This document shows, in pieces, positions 1-6,466 of a stretch of DNA of 7,345 nucleotides; within the stretch, counting starts at the first letter, position 1; each line of letters begins with the position of its first letter. The translations under genes and the position numbers were made by a program. Source of the DNA: Pseudomonadota bacterium (GTDB taxonomy: Bacteria > Pseudomonadota > Alphaproteobacteria > Sphingomonadales > Sphingomonadaceae); NCBI GenBank assembly GCA_030271565.1, contig JARXKR010000075.1, positions 1 to 7,345 on the forward strand, read 5' to 3'. The notes beneath the pieces are model-generated. The model did no database searches, was not told where the DNA came from, and saw only the letters and a list, made by a program, of their open reading frames with translations.

Positions 1-320
1 CCGGCCTGCATGTCTTCGAGCAGGTCTTCGGCGCCAACCTTGTCGGCCCCGGCGGCGAGCGCCTTTTCGGCGTTTTCACCGCGCGCGAACACCGCAACCT
101 TGACGTCCTTGCCGGTGCCCGAAGGCAGCACGACCATGCCGCGGACCATCTGGTCGGCGTGGCGCGGATCGACGCCGAGGTTGAGCGCAATTTCAAAGCC
201 CTCGTCGAACTTGGTGGTCTTGAGGTCCTTGAGCAGCTGGATTGCGTCAGCCACCCCGTAGAGCTTCTGGTTTTCGCCGAGCTTTTCGCTGAGCATCTTG
301 GCTTTTTTGGTCTGTGCCAT
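1..320 (-). CDS. rplA: 50S ribosomal protein L1, N-terminal part (cut by window edge)
   Basis: L1 forms the mobile stalk of the large ribosomal subunit near the E site, binds 23S rRNA and, in E. coli, represses translation of its own rplK-rplA mRNA. The visible 106 codons begin MAQTKKAKMLSEKLGENQ and contain the family-typical stretches NLGVDPRHADQMVRG and VVLPSGTGKDVKVAVFA, followed by AEKALAAGADKVGAEDL. L1 is usually about 230 residues, so roughly the last half lies beyond the left edge. The ATG is supported by a GGAGG motif 9 nt upstream, inside the end of rplK. The gap to the rplK stop is 4 nt, which implies co-transcription and probably translational coupling. The identification is firm. 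The frameshift in rplK upstream could affect coupling if it is real. Confidence 0.97.
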   Translation of the reverse strand, partial: MAQTKKAKMLSEKLGENQKLYGVADAIQLLKDLKTTKFDEGFEIALNLGVDPRHADQMVRGMVVLPSGTGKDVKVAVFARGENAEKALAAGADKVGAEDLLEDMQA

Positions 321-324
321 GTGC

Positions 325-757
325 TTAGCCCTCCACCACGGTGAGACCCATCGAACGGGCCGAGCCCTCGATGATCTTGGTCGCCTGTTCGATATCGTTG
401 GCCGAAAGATCCGCAAACTTGGTCTGCGCGATTTCGGCAAGCTGCGAACGCTTGATCGTCCCGCCCGAAACCTTGCCCGGCTCCTTCGAACCCGACTTGA
501 GCCCGGCGGCTTTCTTGATCAGGAAGCTCGCCGGGGGGGGTCTTGGTCACGAAGGTGAAGCTGCGATCGGCATAGACAGTAATGATCGTGGGGATCGGCA
601 TGCTGGTTTCAAGGTCCTGCGTGGCGGCGTTGAACGCCTTGCAGAATTCCATGATGTTGACGCCGCGCTGTCCCAGCGCCGGACCGATTGGCGGCGACGG
701 GGTCGCCTTGCCTGCAGGAACCTGCAGCTTGATATAGCCTTCAATCTTCTTGGCCAC
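325..757 (-). CDS. rplK: 50S ribosomal protein L11, apparent frameshift in a C8 run
   Basis: L11 binds 23S rRNA at the GTPase-associated centre and takes part in elongation-factor function and the stringent response. The gene starts with GTG, giving MAKKIEGYIKLQVPAGKATP, and the N-terminal domain reads normally through NIMEFCKAFNA and VYADRSFTFVTKTPP at about residue 75. There the coding strand has eight C in a row (window 533-540), one more than the frame needs. Removing one C gives ASFLIKKAAGLKSGS, then EIAQTKFADLSANDIEQA and IIEGSARSMGLTVVEG followed by TAA at 325-327, for a normal length of 143 residues. As written, the frame shifts after TPP and stays open through rplA to the window edge. 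The break falls at the junction between the N-terminal domain and the rRNA-binding C-terminal domain. A homopolymer sequencing error is the simplest reading. Slippage during transcription or +1 slippage at CCC-C are the alternatives. Confidence 0.95.
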
Positions 758-995
758 GATGGGCCTCCTTTCGTCCTGTTGGCACCTTGCGTGTTCAGCA
801 AAGGCCGCAGAGTAAGCGGTCAAACAACCAGCTTGCGCCAGCCTCCCGCGGGGAATCGCACGGGGCACGCCCCAAGCGAAGCGGCGCGCCTAGGCGAAGC
901 GGGGGCGGAATGCAACCTTTGTCGAAGCGTTGTGGCGGCTTTCTGGGTAGCGCGGTAGGTTGCCGCAATAGCAAGAACGGGATGGGACGGGGAAG
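758..995. other. Divergent intergenic region between rplK and the protease gene
   Basis: This 238-nt gap must drive rplK-rplA leftward, because the genes to its right now separate them from nusG, and probably also drives the protease gene rightward. Leftward, TTGACC (minus strand, 818-823) resembles a -35 box, but no convincing -10 lies 16-18 nt further on. The middle holds a small hairpin (GGGGC/GCCCC at 862-873), a 10-nt palindrome CGCCTAGGCG at 887-896, and two copies of GCGAAGCGG (876-884 and 894-902) around that palindrome. A 7-nt inverted repeat, GCAACCT/AGGTTGC, lies at 912-918 and 957-963. None of these matches a named operator that I recognise. The rplK leader would be the expected place for an L1 autoregulatory site, but I could not identify one. 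Confidence 0.4.
764..769 (-). promoter_or_regulatory. Shine-Dalgarno of rplK, fixes the GTG start
   Basis: A perfect AGGAGG on the minus strand lies 6 nt upstream of the GTG at 755-757. The only in-frame product matching the L11 N-terminus starts at that GTG, so this site settles the start codon even though it is not ATG. Confidence 0.85.
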
Positions 996-2030
996 ATGCG
1001 GAAACTGGCAATTCTGGCGCTGGGCATCGCGGTGCTGGCCGCGCCGGTCGATGCGCGGCCGCGCCAGCCGATCGATCCTGCCGCCAAGATGCCCCCGCTC
1101 GCGCCCGCCGTGATCGACGATACTCTGGCGATCGGCGGCGAAGAGCTGGCCGCACGCAAGCTCGAATCACGGCTCACGGTCGAGGTCGGGGTCAACGGCT
1201 CGGGTCCGTACCGCTTCGTGGTCGATAGCGGCGCGGATACGTCGGTGATCGGCACGCGGCTGGCGGCGGCACTGCATCTTCCGGCCGGCCATCCGGTCAT
1301 GCTCAACGGGATTACGGAATCGCGACGGGTCGACCGTGTGCTGGTCGATACGCTGCAACTAGGCCCAACCCAGTTCCACGACCTTGAACTGCCGCGACTT
1401 GACGAGCACGACCTTGGCGCGGTGGGGATGATCGGGCTCGATGCCTTGATCAACCAGCGGCTGATGCTCGATTTTGAAGCACGCAGGATTTCGGTCGATG
1501 ACGCCAGCTTGCCAGCGCCGCGAATGGACGGCGAGATCGTGGTCGTGGCGCGGCTCAAGCGAGGACAGCTCATCCTCACCCAGGTCAGGGCCAACGGCGT
1601 CCCGCTCGATGCGGTGATCGATACCGGGTCGGAGATCACCATCGGCAACACCGCGCTGCGCAACCAGCTGTTCCATCGCCGCCACCGCGAGGTGCAGAAG
1701 ATCGAGGTAGTCGGGGTGACCGGGGCGAAGCTCTCGCTCGATCTGCTGGTGGTTGACGAGCTCAAGATCGGCGGTGTTGTGCTCAGCAATGTGCCGATTG
1801 CCTTTGCCGATGTGCCGCCGTTCGCGGTATTCTCGCTTGACCAGCATCCCGCACTGCTGCTCGGTACCGATTTGATGGAGAGCTTCCGCAAGGTCAGCCT
1901 CGATTTCCATGCCCGCAAGGTCCGCTTCCAGTTGCGCAAATGCACCAGCGAGGGGATCATCGTCTCGACCACCCTCGAGATGAGCCGACTCCGCCCCGAA
2001 AGCGAAAAGAGCGCGGTGTGCAAGCGGTAA
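996..2030 (+). CDS. Exported retropepsin-like aspartic protease with two lobes
   Basis: The 344-residue product opens with a signal peptide (MRKLAILALGIAVLAAPVDA, likely cut after Ala20), so it should act in the periplasm or at the membrane surface. It has two aspartic-protease signatures: VVDSGADTSVIG with Asp77 and VIDTGSEITIG with Asp209. Each is followed about 70-80 residues later by a matching half-end, IGLDALINQRLMLDFEARRISV (147-167) and LGTDLMESFRKVSLDFHARKVRFQL (289-313). The chain is therefore a duplicated retropepsin-like unit that could fold as an intramolecular dimer, as in pepsin, rather than needing two subunits. Both catalytic Asp residues are present. The start has purine-rich GGGGA a few bases upstream. 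pspA follows 72 nt later on the same strand. The fold is well supported; the substrate is unknown. Confidence 0.88.
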   Translation: MRKLAILALGIAVLAAPVDARPRQPIDPAAKMPPLAPAVIDDTLAIGGEELAARKLESRLTVEVGVNGSGPYRFVVDSGADTSVIGTRLAAALHLPAGHPVMLNGITESRRVDRVLVDTLQLGPTQFHDLELPRLDEHDLGAVGMIGLDALINQRLMLDFEARRISVDDASLPAPRMDGEIVVVARLKRGQLILTQVRANGVPLDAVIDTGSEITIGNTALRNQLFHRRHREVQKIEVVGVTGAKLSLDLLVVDELKIGGVVLSNVPIAFADVPPFAVFSLDQHPALLLGTDLMESFRKVSLDFHARKVRFQLRKCTSEGIIVSTTLEMSRLRPESEKSAVCKR

Positions 2031-2037
2031 CGCGCAT

Positions 2038-2065
2038 TTGCATCGCACTTTAATCAATCTAGGGT
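2038..2065 (+). promoter_or_regulatory. Weak candidate promoter for pspA
   Basis: The 72-nt gap between the protease and pspA holds TTGCAT (2038-2043) and TAGGGT (2060-2065), 16 nt apart; each matches the sigma-70-type consensus poorly. The gap is more AT-rich than its surroundings. No TGGCAC-TTGC sigma-54 signature, as found at enterobacterial psp, is visible. Read-through from the protease gene is equally possible. The pspA ribosome-binding site, AGGGG at 2092-2096, is 6 nt before the ATG. Confidence 0.2.
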
Positions 2066-2102
2066 AGAAAACGGTCGAAGCCGCAGATGTCAGGGGTAGT
2101 GC

Positions 2103-2738
2103 ATGTTCGAACTCGCCGTCCGCGCCAAAGAACTGGCGTCGAGCAATCTCAATAGCCTGATCGACAAGGCGGCAAACCCGGCCAAGATGCTCAAATTGCT
2201 GATGGCCGAGCTTGAGGAATCGGTGATCGCGCTGACTCGCGATGCCGCCGGGCTCGAGCGCAGAGTGGGCAAATTCACCCTCGAAGCCGAACGCTTCGAT
2301 GCCGCCGCACAGACCTGGGCCGACAAGGCCAAGCTCGCCATGTCGCGGGATCGCGAAGACCTGGCGCGCGGCGCTTTGGCCGAGCGTAATGCCGCGCGCG
2401 ATGCGGCCGAAGTCCAGCGCGAAGCCGCCAGCGCAGCACAAGCCGAAGCAGCCGGGCTGCGCGCCAGCGTCAGCGAGCTTGAGGCCAAGCATGGCGAAAC
2501 CAAGGTGCGGTTGCTCAAGGTGCTGTCCGAAGCGACTTCCGCGCCGGCCTCCGCCGCTTCCGCGCGCGACAAGACCGGCGCGCTGATGGACCGGTTTGCC
2601 AGCCTTGAAAAGCGGATCGACTACGCCTCCGGCAAATCGGTCTCGCTCGATCAGGAACTGGCCGCGCTGGCCGACGAAGCCGCGCTTGAGGCCGACCTCG
2701 CGGCGCTGCGCAAGGGTGCGAAAAAGAACAAGAAGTAG
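2103..2738 (+). CDS. pspA: PspA/IM30-family membrane-stress protein
   Basis: PspA/IM30 proteins are peripheral, ESCRT-III-like coiled-coil proteins that assemble on stressed inner membranes and preserve bilayer integrity. The product has 211 residues, close to the usual 220 or so, and is almost entirely helical. The N-terminal segment FELAVRAKELASSNLNSLID matches the membrane-binding start of the family. KAANPAKMLKLLMAELEES corresponds to the second conserved block. DREDLARGAL (83-92) and RFASLEKRID (164-173) match hallmark family positions. The middle is Ala/Glu/Arg-rich coiled coil, and the tail ends in a Lys-rich KKNKK. No pspB, pspC or pspF lies in the window. It follows an exported aspartic protease and converges with an acyltransferase, leaving only 4 nt between stop codons and no room for a separate terminator. 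Confidence 0.9.
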   Translation: MFELAVRAKELASSNLNSLIDKAANPAKMLKLLMAELEESVIALTRDAAGLERRVGKFTLEAERFDAAAQTWADKAKLAMSRDREDLARGALAERNAARDAAEVQREAASAAQAEAAGLRASVSELEAKHGETKVRLLKVLSEATSAPASAASARDKTGALMDRFASLEKRIDYASGKSVSLDQELAALADEAALEADLAALRKGAKKNKK

Positions 2739-2742
2739 GCGT

Positions 2743-3813
2743 TCAGGCTGCGGCCAGCAATGGATCGCGGCGCTTACACCAGATCAGGATCGCGCGCTGG
2801 GCGGGACGCTCGATCATGCGCAGCGCGAGGTCGGACAGCGCCAGCACCACAACAACGAGCGCCAGATGCGCTGCCAACACTTGTCCCAGCCCGCCGTCGA
2901 GTATCCCGAACCAGCGCCGCGCCAGCGCGATCACTGGCTCGTGGATCAGGTAGATCGCGTAGCTGCGACTACCCAGCCACAGCAACGGTGCACTGCCAAT
3001 CTGCGGCAGCCGCAGCGCCAGCAACAATGCGGCAGGCCAGGTCAGCAGAGTGAGCGGCGGAATCGCGCTCCACGGCCCGTCGGCCAGCACCAGTCCGGCG
3101 ACAACGGTCACGATCAGCACCGCGCTCGGCACGCGCTCCAGCCCATTGCGTCCGCGCCAAACCAGCTGTCCGACGAAGAACCCGGCAAGCCCGCGCAGCA
3201 GATCGTCGGCGTCCCACGGTCCGCCCGGCAAGCCGCGCCACGCCAGCAGCGCGAGCGCACCGGCCCCTAGTACCCAACTCAGCCGCCGCAGCGCCACCTG
3301 CCCTGCGCTTGCCCCCAGCATGAACAGTGCATAGCACACGCATTCGACGCTGATCGACCACGCGGGACCATCGAAGCTCTGCCCCGGCGCGGGCAAGAAG
3401 TCCTGCAACATCATGAGGTGCCCGGCGAAGGCCAGCGCGGTGTTGCCCGGCTGTCCAAAGAACAGTGCCGCGCAAACCATCAGCATGACCAGATGCAGAG
3501 GATAAAGCCGCGCCACTCGCGCAAACGCAAAGCGTCTCGCTGCGTCGCGGTCCTGCAGCACCAAGCCGCCGCGATAGACATGCGCGAACAGATAGCCCGA
3601 GAGCACGAAAAACAGATCGACCAAAGTCCACCCGAACCGGTGAAACCAGCCCAGCAGCGGTCCGGCATCCGCCAGCGCGGCGGGCGTGAACAGCGCCTGC
3701 GGATGATACAAGAAAGCCACCGCACATGCTGCGAGCCCGCGCAGCCCGTCGAGCTGCCCGAGCCGCGTGGTGGCATGCGCCTTGTAGTCCCACAAAATCA
3801 TCGAGCGAGACAT
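2743..3813 (-). CDS. Acyltransferase-3 family membrane protein (OafA-like)
   Basis: This family moves acyl groups, often acetyl, onto sugars or lipids of the cell envelope, and is usually built of about ten membrane helices. From the ATG at 3813 the product is 356 residues. It shows the family signatures in order: LDGLRG (21-26), the likely catalytic His37 in FLYHP, VDLFFVLSGY (65-74), RLYPLH (102-107) and WSISVE (152-157), then alternating hydrophobic segments to the C-terminus. An in-frame TTG at 3822 and an ATG at 3801 are other possible starts; none has a clear ribosome-binding site. The gene begins 45 nt after nusG on the same strand, with a small GCGGC/GCCGC hairpin between (3829-3845), so read-through from nusG is possible. 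The acceptor cannot be predicted, and no polysaccharide gene cluster is visible. Confidence 0.92.
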   Translation of the reverse strand: MSRSMILWDYKAHATTRLGQLDGLRGLAACAVAFLYHPQALFTPAALADAGPLLGWFHRFGWTLVDLFFVLSGYLFAHVYRGGLVLQDRDAARRFAFARVARLYPLHLVMLMVCAALFFGQPGNTALAFAGHLMMLQDFLPAPGQSFDGPAWSISVECVCYALFMLGASAGQVALRRLSWVLGAGALALLAWRGLPGGPWDADDLLRGLAGFFVGQLVWRGRNGLERVPSAVLIVTVVAGLVLADGPWSAIPPLTLLTWPAALLLALRLPQIGSAPLLWLGSRSYAIYLIHEPVIALARRWFGILDGGLGQVLAAHLALVVVVLALSDLALRMIERPAQRAILIWCKRRDPLLAAA

Positions 3814-3858
3814 AGCAGTCAATTATTGGCGGCAGGTTAAGCCGCTGGTCACCCGACC

Positions 3859-4395
3859 CTACTTGATCAGTTCAACATGCTCGAAGTCGAGCTCGACCGG
3901 GGTTGCACGCCCGAAGATCGAAACCGAAACCTTGACGCGGTTCTTGTCGAAATCGAGTTCTTCGACGGTGCCGGTGAAGGTGTTGAACGGGCCGTCGAGC
4001 ACCTTGACCGCATCGCCGATCTCGTAATCGACGCTGACGTGTTTCTTGGGCTCGGCCGCAGCGGCATCGCGCGCGCCGAAATAGCGCGCGGCCTCACGGT
4101 CGGTGATCGGCTGCGGTTTGCCGTTCGGGCCGAGGAAGCCGGTGACCTTGGGGGTGTTCTTGACGAGGTGATAGACGTCGTCGTTGAGCCCCAGCTTGGC
4201 CAGCACATAGCCCGGCATGGTCTTGCGTTCGACCTGAACCTTCTTGCCGCGCTTGACCTCGGTGATCGTCTCGGACGGAACCTCGACCGCTTCGACCAGG
4301 GCTTCAAGCCCCATGCGGGTGGCTTCGGACAGGATCGAATCCCGAACCTTGCCCTCGAACCCCGAATAGGCGTGGATGATATACCAGCGAGCCAT
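3859..4395 (-). CDS. nusG: Transcription termination/antitermination factor NusG
   Basis: NusG binds RNA polymerase, suppresses pausing, and links polymerase to Rho or to the ribosome through S10. The 178-residue product starts MARWYIIHAYSGFEGKVRDS, the typical NGN-domain opening, and continues with RKTMPGYVLAKLGL and HLVKNTPKVTGFLG. The C-terminal KOW domain covers about 124-171, with YEIGDAVKVLDGPF and the nearly invariant VSVSIFGRATPVELDF. Length and both domains are normal. An Ala-rich linker, RDAAAAEPKK, separates the domains. It lies 35 nt downstream of secE, the usual operon order. No strong Shine-Dalgarno precedes the ATG. The gene that normally follows, rplK, is displaced by about 3.1 kb. 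Confidence 0.98.
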   Translation of the reverse strand: MARWYIIHAYSGFEGKVRDSILSEATRMGLEALVEAVEVPSETITEVKRGKKVQVERKTMPGYVLAKLGLNDDVYHLVKNTPKVTGFLGPNGKPQPITDREAARYFGARDAAAAEPKKHVSVDYEIGDAVKVLDGPFNTFTGTVEELDFDKNRVKVSVSIFGRATPVELDFEHVELIK

Positions 4396-4430
4396 AAGTG
4401 CCGTGTCTCTGCTTGTGCGTCGCGGGCCCG

Positions 4431-4625
4431 TCAGGCCAGCGAGAGGAGGAACTGGACGATCTTGCCGAAGATCGTGTCGATACCGAGGAAGAACAGCGCC
4501 AGCACGGCCATCATGATGCCGACGAAGATCGCAGTCGTGGTGGTTTCCTGACGCGAGGGCCAGACGACCTTCTTGCCTTCTGCCTGAACCTGACGGACGA
4601 ATTCGCCGGGGTTGAATCTCGCCAT
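4431..4625 (-). CDS. secE: Preprotein translocase subunit SecE
   Basis: SecE is the essential small subunit of the SecYEG channel, clamping SecY in the inner membrane. The 64-residue product is the short single-helix form usual outside enterobacteria. An amphipathic region carries the family motif KKVVWPSRQET (18-28), followed by one membrane helix at about 32-53 (AIFVGIMMAVLALFFLGIDTI). I chose the ATG at 4625 because the protein then starts MARFNPGEFVRQVQAEG, as SecE does. The frame stays open upstream to 4757, but that stretch runs through the leader hairpin and does not look like SecE. There is only a poor GAG-type ribosome-binding site. It is followed by nusG. Confidence 0.97.
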   Translation of the reverse strand: MARFNPGEFVRQVQAEGKKVVWPSRQETTTTAIFVGIMMAVLALFFLGIDTIFGKIVQFLLSLA

Positions 4626-4660
4626 GGGCCGATCACTCGCTTGCTTGAGCCTAATTCCTC

Positions 4661-4749
4661 GTGTCTTCCGCCAAGGGGATAGCGCCGCCCGGCGGCTGCC
4701 AGGCAGCTGGGCCGGAGGGGCGACTGATTCTCCTTGTGTCGGAAGACAC
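4661..4749 (-). promoter_or_regulatory. Long imperfect hairpin in the secE-nusG leader
   Basis: A perfect 10-nt inverted repeat (GTGTCTTCCG at 4661-4670 against 4740-4749) closes an 89-nt region that keeps pairing inward: 4672-4676 with 4732-4736, 4683-4686 with 4719-4722, 4689-4693 with 4711-4715, and 4695-4699 with 4703-4707, leaving a 3-nt tip. That makes about 29 base pairs with short asymmetric internal loops. It ends 35 nt before the secE start. It could be a structured 5' leader, a protein-binding RNA site, or a relic of a small palindromic element. I do not recognise it as a known RNA family. Confidence 0.6.
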
Positions 4750-4754
4750 CGCGG

Positions 4755-4783
4755 CACTTAGCTATGCGGCAAGGGATTTGCAA
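4755..4783 (-). promoter_or_regulatory. Candidate secE-nusG promoter
   Basis: On the minus strand TTGCAA (4778-4783) and TAAGTG (4755-4760) are 17 nt apart, a plausible but weak -35/-10 pair. Transcription would start near 4749, exactly where the leader hairpin begins. A nearby TAGCTA (4759-4764) is an alternative -10 but has poor spacing. Confidence 0.25.
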
Positions 4784-4822
4784 GACACGGCGAATGCGAG
4801 CCAAGCGGGGCAGGCGAATATC

Positions 4823-4924
4823 CGTCATCCCGGCGCAGGCCGGGACCCAGTCCAAACAAAAAATCTAGGGTCGCTGCGCGGCGTTTTTAAAGAGTGCTGG
4901 GTCCCGGCCTTCGCCGGGATGACG
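4823..4924. repeat. Inverted pair of REP-like palindromic repeats
   Basis: Two 28-nt arms, 4823-4850 and 4897-4924, are inverted copies matching at 27 of 28 positions, starting CGTCATCCCGGCG and ending GGGACCCAG. Each arm also contains its own short CCCGGC/GCCGGG palindrome, so either one stem with a 46-nt loop or two small hairpins could form. Sequences of this style are common dispersed intergenic repeats in alphaproteobacteria. It begins 12 nt after the stop of the membrane-protein gene on the minus strand, so it may also act as a terminator or mRNA 3'-end stabiliser. No transposase is present. Confidence 0.85.
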
Positions 4925-4936
4925 GTTGAAATCGGG

Positions 4937-6451
4937 CTATATCTCGTCCGCCGGGATCACCCGCCGCGCCAGAATCCAGTGGTGTCCGCGGCGGATCTGG
5001 ACGAAGCCGTACGGCAGCCGCACCGGGTCTTCCTGACCCATGTACCAGAACCAGTCGGCGTGGAGCGCGGGTTCGTAGTAATAGGTGTCGATCGGCCTCC
5101 CCGCGCGGTGGTTGAGGCGGTGGAACGGATCGCGGAAATAGTCGCTGTCTTCCTTGATCGTCAGCATGTGGATGCCGGGCAGCGCGAAGTTGCAGTTGAT
5201 CATCGCGTCCAAGCGCACCACCGCATAGCCACAAATATGCTCCTGGCTGTTGAAGCCCCATTCATTGCGCTCGGTGACCATGTAGCTGGCGATTCTGGCG
5301 CCCTTCGGGAGACCATCGAGCGCGGTCAGCATCTCGGCGGTCTCACGGCTGTCACGCCGCCAGTCCATCGTCGTATAGCCAAGCCGGCCGATGAACAGCA
5401 GCGTCGCCGCCATCACCACCCAGCGCGGCGCCTTCCACGCGAGCGATAGCGCACCGACCATCAACCCGGCGGAGATCATCCGCGCGTCGACCAGATCGCC
5501 GCCGAAGATGTGCCGCGGCATCACCAGCGACGCGGCGAGCATCAGCAGCGCGGCCCAGCCGAGCCGCCAGTCCCACCGGCGGAAGGCGATCGACAGCGCC
5601 AGCATTGCCGAGATGATCAGCGCATTGGCATAATCGAACCACTGCAGCGTGCCGCGCATTGCCTGCTTCCAGATCGCCCATTTGTAGATTTCCGGGCGCG
5701 GGCCATAGCTCGGCGGCTTGCCCACGCTGCCGCCTGCAACCAGCGCGAGCAGCGGGAAGAACAGCGGCCACGGCGCGACAAACGCCCGCCACGACCTGTC
5801 CTTGTGCCATTCGTAGCCGAACACCATCAGCCCGAGGATGCCCCAGCCCGAAACGTGCGCCAGCCACACCACCAGCCCGATCGGAATGAACAGCGGCGCA
5901 CGCCAGGTCTTGCCCTCAAGCCGGACCCACAGTGCGAAAGCGAACAGCGCCATCGCCTGCGCCAGCCCGAAATTGAGGAAACCGAGCAGCATCGAGGGTG
6001 ACCAGACGAACGCGAAGGCCAGCATCGAGGCAAGCCCGATCCGCCCGCGCAGAGTCCATTGCACCGTCATGATCCCCAAAGCGGTAAGCGGCGGGATCAT
6101 GGCCGCGATCAGCCAGCCTGCGGTTTCGAGCGACATCAGGTGCGACAGCGGCTGGATCAGGATGTCCGCCCCGAGGTTGCCCATCCAGTGCCACTCGAAG
6201 CCGTAATACTGCTGCAGGAACGGGCTCTGGTCGCGGGTCAGCATCACGTGGAACCGCGCCAGATGCGCCGGATAATCGACCATTTGCGGGTACGGCGTCA
6301 TCAGGAACGGCAGGCTGGCGAGCAGGGTGAAGAACAGCCCGAGCCCCAGTCCCTCGCGCGGCGCGGGCTCGCCCAGCAAAAACTGGCGGAGCCGCAAAAG
6401 CGGTGTGGCTGGCGGCGATTCAGAAGATTCAGCCGTCATCGTGCGCCACAT
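4937..6451 (-). CDS. Polytopic membrane protein of unknown function
   Basis: I do not recognise a named family with certainty. The 504-residue product has a short cytoplasmic-looking N-terminus, then about ten hydrophobic segments between about 35 and 370, and a soluble C-terminal part of about 130 residues with several aromatic clusters (DTYYYEP, HADWFWYMG). The first loop after the first membrane segment holds MVDYPAHLARFHV with Asp59 and His63, and later FGLAQAMALF and WLAHVSGWG. An acidic residue in the first external loop plus a C-terminal soluble domain recalls GT-C lipid-linked sugar transferases, but this is only a resemblance. The start is 15 nt after tRNA-Trp, with no clear ribosome-binding site; Met5 (6439) is an alternative start. 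It probably shares the tRNA transcript. Confidence 0.8.
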   Translation of the reverse strand: MWRTMTAESSESPPATPLLRLRQFLLGEPAPREGLGLGLFFTLLASLPFLMTPYPQMVDYPAHLARFHVMLTRDQSPFLQQYYGFEWHWMGNLGADILIQPLSHLMSLETAGWLIAAMIPPLTALGIMTVQWTLRGRIGLASMLAFAFVWSPSMLLGFLNFGLAQAMALFAFALWVRLEGKTWRAPLFIPIGLVVWLAHVSGWGILGLMVFGYEWHKDRSWRAFVAPWPLFFPLLALVAGGSVGKPPSYGPRPEIYKWAIWKQAMRGTLQWFDYANALIISAMLALSIAFRRWDWRLGWAALLMLAASLVMPRHIFGGDLVDARMISAGLMVGALSLAWKAPRWVVMAATLLFIGRLGYTTMDWRRDSRETAEMLTALDGLPKGARIASYMVTERNEWGFNSQEHICGYAVVRLDAMINCNFALPGIHMLTIKEDSDYFRDPFHRLNHRAGRPIDTYYYEPALHADWFWYMGQEDPVRLPYGFVQIRRGHHWILARRVIPADEI

Positions 6452-6466
6452 CTTGGGTGGAATGCC

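Noticed and set aside
890..2023. Second 377-codon minus-strand frame opposite the protease gene
   Set aside because: Its translation is Ser/Arg-rich low-complexity sequence typical of an antisense shadow, while the plus strand encodes a signal peptide and two protease motifs.
2031..2102. Sigma-54 promoter for pspA, as in enterobacteria
   Set aside because: No TGGCAC-N5-TTGC-like pair is present in the gap, and no pspF-type activator gene is in the window.
1359..2492. Long minus-strand open frame of 377 codons across the protease and pspA genes
   Set aside because: It lies antisense to two genes with clear family motifs, spans their intergenic gap and shows no recognisable domain; open antisense frames are common at this GC content.
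3829..3845. Intrinsic terminator after nusG
   Set aside because: The stem is only 5 bp and is followed by AATAATT rather than a T-run, so strong termination is not supported.
4626..4757. N-terminal extension of SecE by 44 codons
   Set aside because: The extension is encoded by the hairpin region, has no SecE-like sequence, and would make the protein unusually long for this family form.
4823..4924. CRISPR array or insertion sequence
   Set aside because: There are only two repeat arms, in inverted orientation, with no cas or transposase gene.
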